A stretch of 15,795 nt of DNA from Euperipatoides rowelli (taxonomy: Eukaryota > Onychophora > Udeonychophora > Euonychophora > Peripatopsidae), in NCBI GenBank assembly GCA_003024985.2, contig PXIH01S0002933.1; one strand, given 5' to 3'. Shown here one piece after another: positions 8,061 through 15,795 of the stretch; the stretch's first letter is position 1; each line of letters opens with the position of its first letter. The notes below the pieces were generated by a model. That model was not told the DNA's origin, ran no database searches, and worked only from the letters and a program-made list of their open reading frames with translations. A program made the position numbers and the translations under genes.

Positions 8061-9520
8061 TTGTACAAAGATAATAAAAATAAATAACACCATGATTTTT
8101 AGGACAGTCATATACTATTATTTTATTTTAAACAATTATGTATTGTTTGTCAAATCGTATATTTTTATGAATGCTTCTTATAGCATTTTGATTAAAGTAA
8201 TTAATAATGACATCATCAAATACTCTCAAAACCCAAAAATCATTTATATTATCTCTGACCTATGATTAATTTCATTTTTAAATAATTTTTTTTTTTAACG
8301 AAGTAGAATTATTTTTTTAACTAATATTCTTTGAAATTAAAAAAAAAATCCATTTGTGTGACCTTTAATATCAATAAGTTATTATAAAATTATTTATTGC
8401 AACTGAATAAATTAACTTTATTGACTACCGGTAATTATAATATTAAGAAAAAATTAAATTATAGAAGCAAAGTGTACAATAAGCTTTCCGCTTATGGATG
8501 AAAAATAGTAGTCAGCTTATAGTTTTTACATAATACAGAATAATAAATAAAAAAAAAAAAAAAAACATTTAGGTATTAACTTATACATTTTTCAAATCAG
8601 AATTTAATGCAGATTTCAAAAATTAAAAGCAAAAAATTATAACTTTTATATTAGAAAAAGTAAGAAGAACTGGCTTTTTTTTATAGCCGACTTTTAGAAA
8701 AAGATTCATAATTAAAANGGCTACATAAGAAAGAATTGAAAATTGGTTAGTTTAACTGTATATTTAAAAAGTGGGGAGGAAAAAGGTATTTCTATGTTTG
8801 TTTTAAATTAATATTTATTATAGAAACAACTTACAATAAATAACATTCTTGGGATGTTAGGTCATTTCAATTTGAAGCAAATGAAGGAAATTAATTTTAA
8901 GGAAATGAAGAATAATTTAAATATTTTTATAACAAGTATACACGAATAAGCTGTGGCTCATTATTGGCCTCAATAAGTGATGCAAGTTTAGTCTGTTAAA
9001 TTTGGGTTCAAGAGTTTATACTGTAATAAACAAACAACCATATAATGGATAGTAAATTTGACAAGCAAATGTCAAAAAATAAACAAATAATAAACGTGCA
9101 ATTTATTCATGATAATCTTAGGATTAATGTATAATCATGATTACAAGAATAGAAACATTTTATTATCAATATATAATACATTATATTTATTCTATTAACA
9201 ATATATAATAGTATTTGTAAAGCTAAAATACTGTATTCTAAAATACAGCACAATTATAAAATATTACAGTATAATAAATATATTTTGAAGGTATTTTGAA
9301 AGCAAATATTAAATAATTAATAAGCTCTTGTAAGACACTTAAGAGATACTGATCGACACTGGAAGATAGAATGGCTAGTTAGTGAACAATAAATTATAAG
9401 AATGGCAAAAAAGCTATTTCATATAAAATCTAATTGCTTACCAAAGTATAAACTAAATCGTTACCAAAGTTGTAACTCTACAAAATAACAAGAACATTTG
9501 AATATAAACATTTCCAAATT
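8061..9520. other. Long A+T-rich stretch, no gene
   Basis: About 1.45 kb is dominated by A and T runs, with no open frame worth reporting on either strand. It contains many poly-A and poly-T tracts, an N at 8718, and a small inverted repeat CTGTATT/AATACAG at about 9231-9247. It resembles intergenic or intronic DNA. Confidence 0.6.
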
Positions 9521-9523
9521 AAC

Positions 9524-9546
9524 GTTTCAAGCAAATGGCTTGAAAC
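9524..9546. repeat. Perfect 9-bp inverted repeat with 5-base loop
   Basis: GTTTCAAGC at 9524-9532 and GCTTGAAAC at 9538-9546 pair perfectly around the loop AAATG. Pairing can be extended by three more base pairs after one mismatch. It lies just left of a G+C-richer segment and could be a fold-back end of a small repeat, or chance. Confidence 0.6.
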
Positions 9547-9589
9547 ATTAGAATATTACTTCCATCTGTTAAGCAAACCATCAAGAATT

Positions 9590-9905
9590 CCATTTAGTCT
9601 GATCTACAAACATCATAATCTACAAACGGACTAAAGGGTAGACATTTTATAAACAGGATGTAATTGGACAGTTGGATATGCAAATTAACCTGCCAATATT
9701 TTGAGAATCCGACCAGATGATATAAAGTAAGGAAAATCAGTTGACAAGCACTTTGGCCCAGAGATTCACTCTCTCTGGTCTCATTTGTCAACTCTCATCA
9801 TATATCTAGCCCAGCCAATAGCTAAACCATTCCCCGAGGTAGAAAAGACTAAAGATCCAACCTCGAGTTGCAAGGGCTAAAATACAATTAGCTGAAGCCA
9901 TCGTT
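9590..9905 (-). other. Unexplained moderately G+C stretch, partly open on the minus strand
   Basis: This segment is less A+T-rich than its surroundings. On the minus strand a TTTTAG that could act as a splice acceptor (about 9880) is followed by about 31 open codons ending in TGA, including LVFSTSGNGLAIGWARYMM. A second frame is open from 9791 to 9594. Neither matches a family that I know, and no donor site marks an exon. It also contains the hairpin at 9739-9793. A fragment of an old repeat is the simplest reading. Confidence 0.25.
9739..9793. repeat. Two-tier stem-loop (9-bp outer stem, 7-bp inner stem)
   Basis: AGTTGACAA at 9739-9747 pairs perfectly with TTGTCAACT at 9785-9793. Inside it, CCAGAGA at 9758-9764 pairs perfectly with TCTCTGG at 9772-9778 around a 7-base loop. 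The two stems share an axis and are separated by an internal loop of 10 and 6 bases. The arrangement is too short and too interrupted for a typical microRNA precursor. Confidence 0.6.
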
Positions 9906-10481
9906 TCTACAAAAATTTGTTAAGTATAAGCTTGAACATTATAGCTAGCTATAAATTGCTCATATCAATCAATCTACAAATGATAATTATTGTTAAACAT
10001 ATATTTTGCAATTAATATTAGAATGTTATAATAAACCATATTGAATTTACTGTTTCCAAATATTAATTCTGTGCATACACACTTTTACTAAATACAATAG
10101 ACAAAACCACCATTTATATTTCTAAGTTCTTAGGAATCTGAGCTCATCTATTACAGAAATGCCGGCATTCCTAAGCCACGCTAACTGTAAATTTCCATCT
10201 CCAAACATTACTGCATCTATAATAACACCTAATAAATTTTAAATACAGGCAAGTTCACAGTAACACATTTTGCCCCCTATTAAATTTTGCATCGAGCAAG
10301 CTTATTTGTGAATGCTGAGACAGTATCATATGACTCTGTGATATATAGAAATTGACATATTTTGTATGTATGTATGAGAAATGAGGCAACACATAAAAAG
10401 AAACTAAACGATACAAGTAAAATTAAATCAATGTTCACAATTCATTGCAAAATCTCAACTATAATCAATCAATGTACTGTA
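9906..10481. other. A+T-rich stretch, no gene
   Basis: No open frame, repeat or RNA gene can be supported in these 576 bases. The only notable point is that the stretch ends at a T-run (10482-10492) that serves as the likely tail of the minus-strand LINE. Confidence 0.5.
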
Positions 10482-10742
10482 TTTTTTTTTTTGACAATCA
10501 GTTCAAGAATTGTTATCACTTCTGACTAGTGCACTTTTTTATGGTCCTGGGATACCATCAAGATTCTTTCATAGTAGATCCAAAGAAACATTATCTGGAC
10601 AGATCAGAATCTAATAGAAGTAATCATGCTTTCTACAATAACATCTGATCAGTTTATGTGCAAATTAATTAAATTTCAAGCATACATATAGTCAAAGGAC
10701 TTATCAGTAAGTATCACTAAGTTATTATCATGTAAGAATTTG

Positions 10743-10950
10743 ATATCTATTCATTGAAGCGAGATAAAAATCAAGGTTAATCTTGAATTCTTATAATTTA
10801 AGTGTGTACACAGTGTTATGTGGAAGTAGATTCCAACAAGTTACAATCCTGAGAGAAAATAATTTAGATTGAATTAGAGTTATGTGCAGATGAAATGTTT
10901 TCCTACCATTTCCTCTTGTAAATTTGCTGAATCTTTTGTATCAGATTTTC
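10743..10950 (-). pseudogene. LINE reverse transcriptase C-terminal end, second segment
   Basis: From about 10940 down to 10743 the minus strand reads KRFSKFTRGNGRKTFHLH, then LFSLRIVTCWNLLP, then FKINLDFYL, with a single stop between the last two. This is the usual closing block of CR1/Jockey-like reverse transcriptases (a TRG motif, then FFSxRVxxxWNxLP, then FKxxLD). It continues, with almost no missing residues, the segment that ends at 11284 on the other side of the plus-strand LINE, so both are parts of one element. Confidence 0.75.
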
Positions 10951-11252
10951 CTGGGTTTTTTGCCCGTCACCAGAGGAAAGGCCTCAGGAAGAGACACAAG
11001 ACAAGCTAACAAAGTTTGCATGCCAACATTTAGGACAAATAGATTCAAATTTTCTCCCCTTTTATCTTTGTTAAGGACTAAATGTTAAGTTGAGTGTTAT
11101 TTTGCTGTGTTCGTTCTTAAAGTCNAATTATCTTCTTTTCTTATGTAAATTAATGAATTGTAATAAGCATATAATCCTTTTTGGGCATTATGCTTAATAG
11201 TACTTCCTTGTATATATTGTTTGAATAAACTGATATAATAATTATTATTTAT
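10951..11252 (+). mobile_element. Nested 5'-truncated LINE 3' end, plus strand
   Basis: A plus-strand frame at 10963-11088 (41 codons, stop TAA) carries VTRGKASGRDTRQANKVCM and PTFRTNRFKFSPLL. This resembles the last residues of another non-LTR reverse transcriptase, with TR-G...TRQA and RT-RFK-SF-P motifs. About 130 bases of untranslated DNA follow, then AATAAA at 11224-11229, and the element ends in a short ATAATAATTATTATT tail, as do many Jockey/CR1-like elements. It lies exactly where the opposite-strand LINE is interrupted, so it inserted into it. The element is strongly 5'-truncated. No clear target-site duplication can be seen. An N lies at 11125. Confidence 0.65.
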
Positions 11253-11283
11253 GTTGGTAATTTATGTCGATATACAGTAGTTA

Positions 11284-11640
11284 CAATTTATTTGTGCTGA
11301 AGTAGTTATAATCTGACAAATGTTTAAATGTGAATATTAGATTATATCTTATTTTTCATTGACTTGGGGAGGACATTTGCAAGATTTTAATGCTAGAACA
11401 TGAAATGTATTTTATAGATATGATTCGTTTTGACATCATGTCATCTGTGATATTATTAAATGAGGGACAATAGTCTAACGGAGGTTGAACATAAGTCATA
11501 TACAGAATTTTAAATGTATGAGGATTAATAATGTGGAAGTTTTTAAAACATGATTCCAAATTTTTGTTTAATATCTCTAACTAGATAGTCACAAAGTTTT
11601 GTAAAAGAAAGACGATTGTTGATATACTGTGTATACCTAG
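11284..11640 (-). pseudogene. LINE reverse transcriptase C-terminal region, first segment
   Basis: One frame runs from about 11559 to 11284 with a single internal stop (TGA at 11356) and carries LYMTYVQPPLDYC, equivalent to the LYxxxVxPxLEYC segment of non-LTR reverse transcriptases. Just upstream, another frame (11638 down to about 11546) carries INNRLSFTKLCDYL, equivalent to the LGVxIDxxLSFxxH region. A frameshift near 11550-11560 therefore separates them. The last readable piece, LIFTFKHLSDYNYF, corresponds to the region just before the FFT...TRGH motif, which is found on the far side of the nested insertion. The catalytic YADD part is not present. Confidence 0.75.
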
Positions 11641-12586
11641 GTTTTATGACTGTCAGTTTGTTTGATATGGAAATCATTGATAGCATAAATATTATTCATG
11701 ATAATATATATATCAGTCCTCATTATTTCTGCAACCACCTAGTCTATCTTTTTACTAGTCGAAAGCCTGGGTAGCGGGAAGCCTTTTTTTTTAGTACATA
11801 CTTTTTTCCGCTCTACAGTGTACGGTATATTAGAATTCCTAGCTTATCTCCAGAAAGGCTGGGACTTCTAAAAATGAGAGTGTCCTCCCAGCCACTTATA
11901 CACCACACATCAAAAATAGTTATTACCTCAAAGAACTATGTGTCCATCTGTATCTGGTATGTTTATCAAGTGTAAGACCAAATTCATTTAATAAATTCAA
12001 TTATTTTAGTGCCGAAACAAGATTCTCCGTAGTTAGAGGAGAAATAGTTTAGGTAATATTTTTTCTATCTGTTCAAGGTAATTTATTAAAATAAACAGAA
12101 AAACATAACAACAGGTGGAGGTGCAAGTTAAATCCTTAAAATTTTGTTTGTTAAAATAAAATAAAATTCTGTCTAGAGAGCCCATTATTACATGAGTATA
12201 GCTTCCAAAGAAGGGTGGTTAAAAAAAAATGTTAAGGCAATAATATGATTTAATTGTTCAAAGAACAAATTCATTAACACAGAGATCACCATTTTAGGAG
12301 ACAGTAAAGCAGATTTACTCAAGTTTTAAATGTAATTAATTTGAGCATTGTTTTGCAGAAATGAAACATAAAAAAAAAATGGATATTTCAAACAAGTGTT
12401 CAATTGTCAATATTTTCCAGCTCCCAATCAAGATCTTTGTTGTGAGTATATAGGCTTGTCTATAAATTTTATAAATTTAAAACTTTGTGTTAGGCCCTTA
12501 ATCAACAAAGGCAAAAAGTATAAAAAAAAATTTAAGTTTAAAAAAATAGACGTACAGTATTACAGATTTTTCAACAGATTACATTC
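11641..12586. other. Mixed stretch without a recognisable gene
   Basis: The first part (11641-11760) may be the worn upstream end of the minus-strand LINE (IKQTDSHK at about 11660). A G+C-richer piece at 11762-11905 carries an 8-bp perfect inverted repeat. The rest is A+T-rich. The plus-strand frame at 12396-12590 is rich in Lys, Phe and Asn codons, as expected of A+T-rich non-coding DNA. Confidence 0.45.
11857..11893. repeat. 8-bp perfect inverted repeat, 37-base hairpin
   Basis: GGCTGGGA at 11857-11864 pairs perfectly with TCCCAGCC at 11886-11893. A few extra pairs are possible inside the 21-base loop (TTCT with AGAG). The stem is G+C-rich in A+T-rich surroundings, so it stands out. No adjoining ORF or T-run gives it a role. 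Confidence 0.6.
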
Positions 12587-12618
12587 TTAAATGTCACTAA
12601 TAAGTGACATTTAATGTG
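12581..12618. repeat. Perfect 12-bp inverted repeat with 4-base loop
   Basis: TTAAATGTCACT at 12587-12598 and AGTGACATTTAA at 12603-12614 are exact reverse complements around AATA. Pairing continues outward after a two-base bulge (ACATT with AATGT). This is the strongest short hairpin in the window. It could be a cruciform-prone site, a tiny fold-back element or a structured RNA segment. Confidence 0.8.
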
Positions 12619-12751
12619 AGAAAATATATAAAAATACTGGTATTTAGATGAATTTTCACTCATGAATTAATCTTATTTTTTTTTAATTCTTTAATACTGT
12701 ATATATAAAAAAAGACAATTACAAGAAGAAAAGAAAATAATAAAAATATAT

Positions 12752-12830
12752 TTACTTGCTAGGTTCAGGGATATTTCCTGTTCTTTTTTTAACTTTTTTT
12801 GGTTCTTTATGTGTTGGCATCAAATCTTTA
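12752..12830 (-). CDS. Candidate 3' exon of an unrecognised minus-strand gene (exon C)
   Basis: On the minus strand a good acceptor (TTTTGTAG, AG at 12832-12831) is followed by one base and then 25 codons, beginning KDLMPTHKEPKK and ending GNIPEPSK, then TAA at 12754-12752. The peptide is basic and lysine-rich, quite unlike the chance Lys/Asn/Ile-rich translations nearby because it has prolines, Glu and Gly. The same end could instead be a donor (CAA then GTAAAT), making it an internal exon. The acceptor phase fits the donor of the exon at 15073-15206. I do not recognise the protein, and coding status rests on splice-site quality and composition. Confidence 0.4.
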
Positions 12831-13686
12831 CTACAAAATACAAATAAAAATATTTCGTTATATTTCAAAATCATTTAAAAGAACAATTATCAAAACTTTA
12901 ATAAAAAGCAGTAGTCTACACTATTGTTAAGAAAATAAATAATTTAGTTTACTAATTAAAGTTGTTTCAAAAATGAAATTAAATGAGAAAGAAATTCTAT
13001 AAAACATCTAGGCTATATACAGCATATAAATAATGCAAATTGAATGGCTGAAAAGGTATAAACTACACCTCAATTTAATTGTTGGCGCTTTTTTAGAATG
13101 CTATAAAAATACAGTACATCCTAGTTCATTTTATATAAAAAGATCCAATATTTTAGTAAAAAATAATTCATTTTAAAACTTTTAAATGAAAACATTTACT
13201 TCTGTATTAATTACAGTATATTTCTGGATGATGAGAGACAAACTGGAATAATAAAACTAATCATTCCTCTTTTTTGTTTTCGGTATTCTTAGGAAATACA
13301 GCAAATGTCAATATTAAATCTGGACTATTTTTTTTTTTTCTTTGGTTATAGAAACCAGTCCAAAATTTTAGAAGTCATATAAATTTTTCAGACTTCAGAG
13401 TTTTAAGTTTGTGCCTTTCTAAACATTTATTTTTAAACGAGTCCTTATATGGCTATTTCAGAGATACATATGCTTAAAATAAAACTAAAGAATTAAGGAA
13501 AACATAATTTTTATTCAAGAAATCAACAACAAAAAAAAGTATAAACAATAATAAAAAAAATTTACACTAAAAATAAATCTAACGCTTTAAAAATTACAGG
13601 ATTTAAAAATAACAACTTGAGCCTAGAGTAATAATAGGAATAATTAAAAATTAAATTCTAAAGTAAGATAGACAAAGTCAAAAAAA

Positions 13687-13733
13687 AAAGTCAACCAGGA
13701 AATATAGTGATGATCAATCAATTAGTTGACTTT
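13687..13733. repeat. Perfect 9-bp inverted repeat, 29-base loop
   Basis: AAAGTCAAC at 13687-13695 and GTTGACTTT at 13725-13733 are exact reverse complements. AAAGTCAA also occurs just upstream, at about 13674-13681, making a short direct repeat next to the left arm. The repeat borders the tRNA-like segment that follows and may mark the edge of a small inserted element. Confidence 0.55.
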
Positions 13734-13737
13734 CAAT

Positions 13738-13875
13738 CTAATCTCTATACAAAAGTTTTTACATTCAGACTCGCTGCCAGAGATGAATTATTGTAATAAA
13801 AATTGTAGGCCAATGATGAAATTGTTATGTGACATGGCCATCTATCAACTGAGATACTATATATCCAGCTCTGTA
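13738..13875 (-). repeat. Possible decayed tRNA-derived SINE
   Basis: On the minus strand TATCTCAGTTGATAGATGG (about 13855-13837) resembles a tRNA A-box region (TAGCTCAGTTGGTAGAG). Further on, AATTCATCTCTGGCAGCGAG (about 13790-13771) resembles a decayed B-box region (GGTTCGAATCCCGGC). The boxes are farther apart than in a tRNA, by roughly 20 bases, so an insertion or misassignment must be assumed. The decay pattern (G to A, C to T) is what lost CpG sites would produce. Evidence is by resemblance only. Confidence 0.3.
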
Positions 13876-14248
13876 TTTAATAAAATATATTTTTTAAAAT
13901 TTTAGGACCTACAGTATATTACACAAAATAATATTTAGATTTTAGGGATTTTAATTTCTAAAAAAAATAAAATAAATTTACTTAATAATATTTATCAATC
14001 TAAGAAAAGAAAAATAACTTGATAAATTTTCATATGTTGAGCAAAACATGTTTTAAAATGATAACCAAATGTGATAATGTTCCCAGTATCAGATCTTTAT
14101 GGAACAATCGATGCAAATGACAAAAAAAATTCAGAGCGAGTTATTTTTTTCATGTACTTTAATATGCCTGTTAATTTTAACTACTGACAATGTAATCTTT
14201 TCTTAGATTATTTGGTAATGTATGAGCTCGCTAATAGATACAAAGTCA

Positions 14249-14318
14249 TCATTCAATATCTCCAAGATTGATATCGGAATCTGATAATTTTTTACTTTTT
14301 TTCCCCCTAGCTCTGATA
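14249..14318 (-). CDS. Candidate alternative 3' exon of the same minus-strand gene (exon B)
   Basis: On the minus strand an acceptor-like AATTAG (AG at 14320-14319) is followed by one base and 22 codons, starting IRARGKKSKKLSD and ending NLGDIE, then TGA with a second in-frame TGA. The frame is also open further upstream (KEIRESYVKLL) to about 14360, so the true start may lie there. The peptide is highly charged, with a basic then acidic pattern typical of nuclear or RNA-binding protein tails. The phase fits the donor at 15073. The acceptor has a weak pyrimidine tract, which lowers confidence. I do not recognise the protein. Confidence 0.4.
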
Positions 14319-15072
14319 CTAATTAATAACTTTACATAGCTTTCTCGAATCTCCTTTGACAGAATTTACTGTCTCTAAAATAGTGATTTTAATTTTGCTT
14401 AATTTTTTAATTCAAATGTTTTTTTTAAGAGATGATGCTCCAAATTTGTTTGAAATGTGTGTTTAGTTTTCTTTTTTAGGCCAGAATGAAAACCAAGTCA
14501 TCATGATTAAATAACATCAAATATTATGTCAGGTTTTTGTTTGCCCAAAGATAATAAATTCAAATGTCAATATTACTTTTGATTCTAATTTGGGTGTAGA
14601 AGGCATGGAGTAAGCAAGTACTGCTTGTTTAAGCTTTGGTTTCCAATAAAACTGGTAATCATGGTAGAATGGCATGCATTGATTAATGAACTAAAATCAA
14701 TAATAAACCCATTCTAAATTTGGTGCTTTAATAGCACAAGTGTGACTTCAGTTGAAATCAATAAAACACTCATTTTAATTGATAATAAATATCAACAATC
14801 AAGCTAAGAAATTACAGGACCTAATGGTACAGTATATCTTGTTTTAGAAAGCAAACATTGTTTAATAAACAAATGTGAGAATGAAGAACACATATGGTGC
14901 TACAAATGAAAAAAATAGTTTCAATATTTATAAAATGACAATGGACTATAATATTTTCTTTAAATAGGCTTTTAATTTAATTAATCAAAAAGAATTCAAC
15001 ACAGTTTAAAAGGTATTTTTATATATTTGATAGCAATAGCCTACTCAAAACAAATGATTTGTGACAATTTAC
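14319..15072. other. A+T-rich, probably intronic
   Basis: No open frame or RNA gene can be supported. If the exon pair is real, this is the intron between 15073 and 14318, about 750 bases long, with donor GTAAAT at 15072-15067. Confidence 0.45.
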
Positions 15073-15206
15073 CTAGATTTTTTTTCCAAAAGTTCAGCTG
15101 TCTGACTTTTCTTTACTTCTTTTTCTTGACGATGAACTAAAATCATCATTTGTAAAGCTGATGTATTATTTTCAACAACACAACGCTTCAAGTGAACTTT
15201 TCTTGC
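15073..15206 (-). CDS. Candidate internal coding exon of an unrecognised minus-strand gene (exon A)
   Basis: This is the best exon in the window. On the minus strand a strong acceptor (AATTTTTTTCAG, AG at 15208-15207) is followed by 44 open codons plus two bases, and a good donor (TCTAG then GTAAAT, GT at 15072-15071). The reading begins ARKVHLKRCVVENNTSA, then LQMMILVHRQEKEVKK and QTAELLEKKS. It is charged and helical, with heptad-like leucines, and looks like a coiled coil. Codon use is mixed, unlike the Lys/Asn/Ile/Phe-only frames of the surroundings. The ORF can be extended upstream to 15275, but that part lies inside the intron-like T-rich tract. No family is recognised. Confidence 0.6.
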
Positions 15207-15573
15207 CTGAAAAAAATTAATATCAATTGGAATTAAAATATGGCTAAACAAAAGTGGTGGTTGACAAGTTAACACAAATCAGAATTGAAAATAAAGTTGA
15301 AAGGGTTAAATATTTATTACCAAGAGGTTTAATTATTATTTTTAAATAAGTGATATATTCTGTATGTATAGCCAATATAGGGTATGGTACTCCAATTGAA
15401 GAAACTACAGTTCAAAATGAATGCTGTCTCAATTAAAAATGCTTACTGGGATTTTTATACTATACTTTGTTTACTTTTTATACACTTTTTTCCCCTTTTG
15501 ATTTTCATTTTCAACAACTCTCATCTATCCCCCCCCCCTCCCACTTTGGGAAATATTTGGCTAGTCCATTACT
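15207..15573. other. A+T-rich, probably intronic
   Basis: This lies just upstream of the candidate exon on the minus strand and holds its polypyrimidine tract (plus-strand A-run at about 15210-15216). A C-run at about 15530-15538 is a simple homopolymer. The plus-strand frame at 15384-15575 is rich in Phe, Leu and Ile from T-runs and is not convincing as a gene. Confidence 0.45.
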
Positions 15574-15795
15574 AAGGCCGGCACCACACAGAGCGTAGCG
15601 TTGCGAAATTTATTCGCACGATGTTTATAAAGCAAATAGATTTCAATGTAAAGTGTCCAACTGAAAAAAAAAAATATCGCGCGCTAGTTTTCGGAGGGAA
15701 AAAACATAGAGCCTGCTTTAAAAATAGTAGCGATATCGCACAAGGAATTATCGCCACTTTTTAATAAAACACATTGTTTTCAATCTGCAGCACCC
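15574..15795 (+). mobile_element. One end of a CpG-rich MITE-like repeat, cut by the window end
   Basis: Composition changes abruptly at about 15574 with GGCCGGCACCACACAGAGCG, and CpG dinucleotides become frequent (GCGTAGCG, TATCGCGCGC, GCGATATCGC), unlike all other A+T-rich DNA here. Short inverted motifs occur, such as GCGAA/TTCGC at about 15604-15618, and ATCGC recurs several times. This pattern is common in non-autonomous DNA transposons of insects, where it forms a terminal inverted repeat region. The far end, any partner repeat and the target duplication lie outside the window, so class and boundaries are open. Confidence 0.4.

Larger units (their letters stand above)
10482..11640 (-). 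mobile_element. Minus-strand non-LTR retrotransposon (LINE) 3' part, split by a second LINE
   Basis: The minus strand holds the C-terminal part of a LINE reverse transcriptase and its 3' end. Coding relics read downward: NNRLSFTKLCDYLVRDIKQ (about 11620-11560), the thumb-like HTFKILYMTYVQPPLDYC (about 11520-11465), and LIFTFKHLSDY (about 11340-11305). After an interruption comes KRFSKFTRGNGRKTF (from about 10937), then LFSLRIVTCWNLLP (about 10860-10820). These match the order of the conserved tail of CR1/Jockey-type reverse transcriptases. The minus strand then runs through untranslated sequence to an A-run (plus-strand T-run 10482-10492), a plausible poly(A) tail. Stops and frame changes make it a fossil, and its 5' part is missing. 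Confidence 0.75.
12831..14248. other. A+T-rich, probably intronic
   Basis: No exon can be supported here. The stretch holds long A and T runs, an inverted repeat at 13687-13733 and a possible tRNA-derived SINE at about 13738-13875. If the flanking minus-strand open stretches are exons of one gene, this is intron or 3' flanking sequence. Confidence 0.45.

Noticed and set aside
12396-12590. 64-codon plus-strand frame
   Set aside because: Its composition (Lys, Phe, Asn, Ile) is that of random A+T-rich DNA, and there is no start context, splice site or motif.
15384-15757. Plus frame 15384-15575 and minus frame 15572-15757
   Set aside because: The first is a translation of T- and C-runs. The second runs across the MITE-like edge and has no motif.
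1-15795. CRISPR array, bacterial operons, rRNA or intact tRNA genes
   Set aside because: No regularly spaced repeats, no clustered same-strand genes with ribosome binding sites and no intact cloverleaf were seen. The retroelement and intron-like features point to a eukaryote.

Overview
The window looks like nuclear DNA of a eukaryote, most likely an invertebrate. It is strongly A+T-rich, has no operons or densely packed ORFs, and carries decayed LTR and non-LTR retroelements, MITE-like DNA and short intron-bounded open stretches. Nothing looks bacterial, phage-like or plasmid-like. The species cannot be named from sequence alone. Single N bases (6022, 8718, 11125) and long homopolymers show this is assembled draft DNA.

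Left part (about 208-7855): two direct repeats of about 540 bp (287-829 and 7317-7855), roughly 93% identical by eye, read as the LTRs of a Ty3/gypsy-like retrotransposon. After the left LTR come a TGGCG-type primer-binding site, a broken gag with a perfect CCHC zinc knuckle and a lysine-rich tail, then an ATGA overlap into a retropepsin-like protease with a DTGA active site. Reverse transcriptase, RNase H and the integrase catalytic core are missing. The sequence jumps within about 50 bp, near 3610-3660, from the region after protease to the integrase C-terminal domain, whose reading frame is open for 168 codons without an ATG. About 3 kb of poorly explained DNA then precedes the right LTR. 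It includes a G+C-richer patch (4620-4988) that is open in several frames and carries an antisense, arginine-rich near-ORF.

Middle part (about 7856-12750): mostly A+T-rich DNA with no gene, several strong short inverted repeats, and a nest of two LINE fossils. A minus-strand non-LTR reverse transcriptase C-terminus (11640 down to about 10482) is split by the 3' end of a second LINE lying on the plus strand (about 10950-11252).

Right part (about 12750-15795): three short minus-strand open stretches with splice-like borders (15206-15073, 14318-14249, 12830-12752) look like exons of a host gene encoding a charged, lysine-rich protein that I do not recognise. The first ends in the phase that both of the others can accept, which suggests alternative 3' ends. 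A possible decayed tRNA-derived SINE lies in the intron. The window ends inside a CpG-rich, MITE-like repeat from about 15574.

I found no intact gene system that I could call new. The best leads are the internally deleted LTR element with its antisense patch, the nested LINE pair, and the alternative-terminal-exon pattern.
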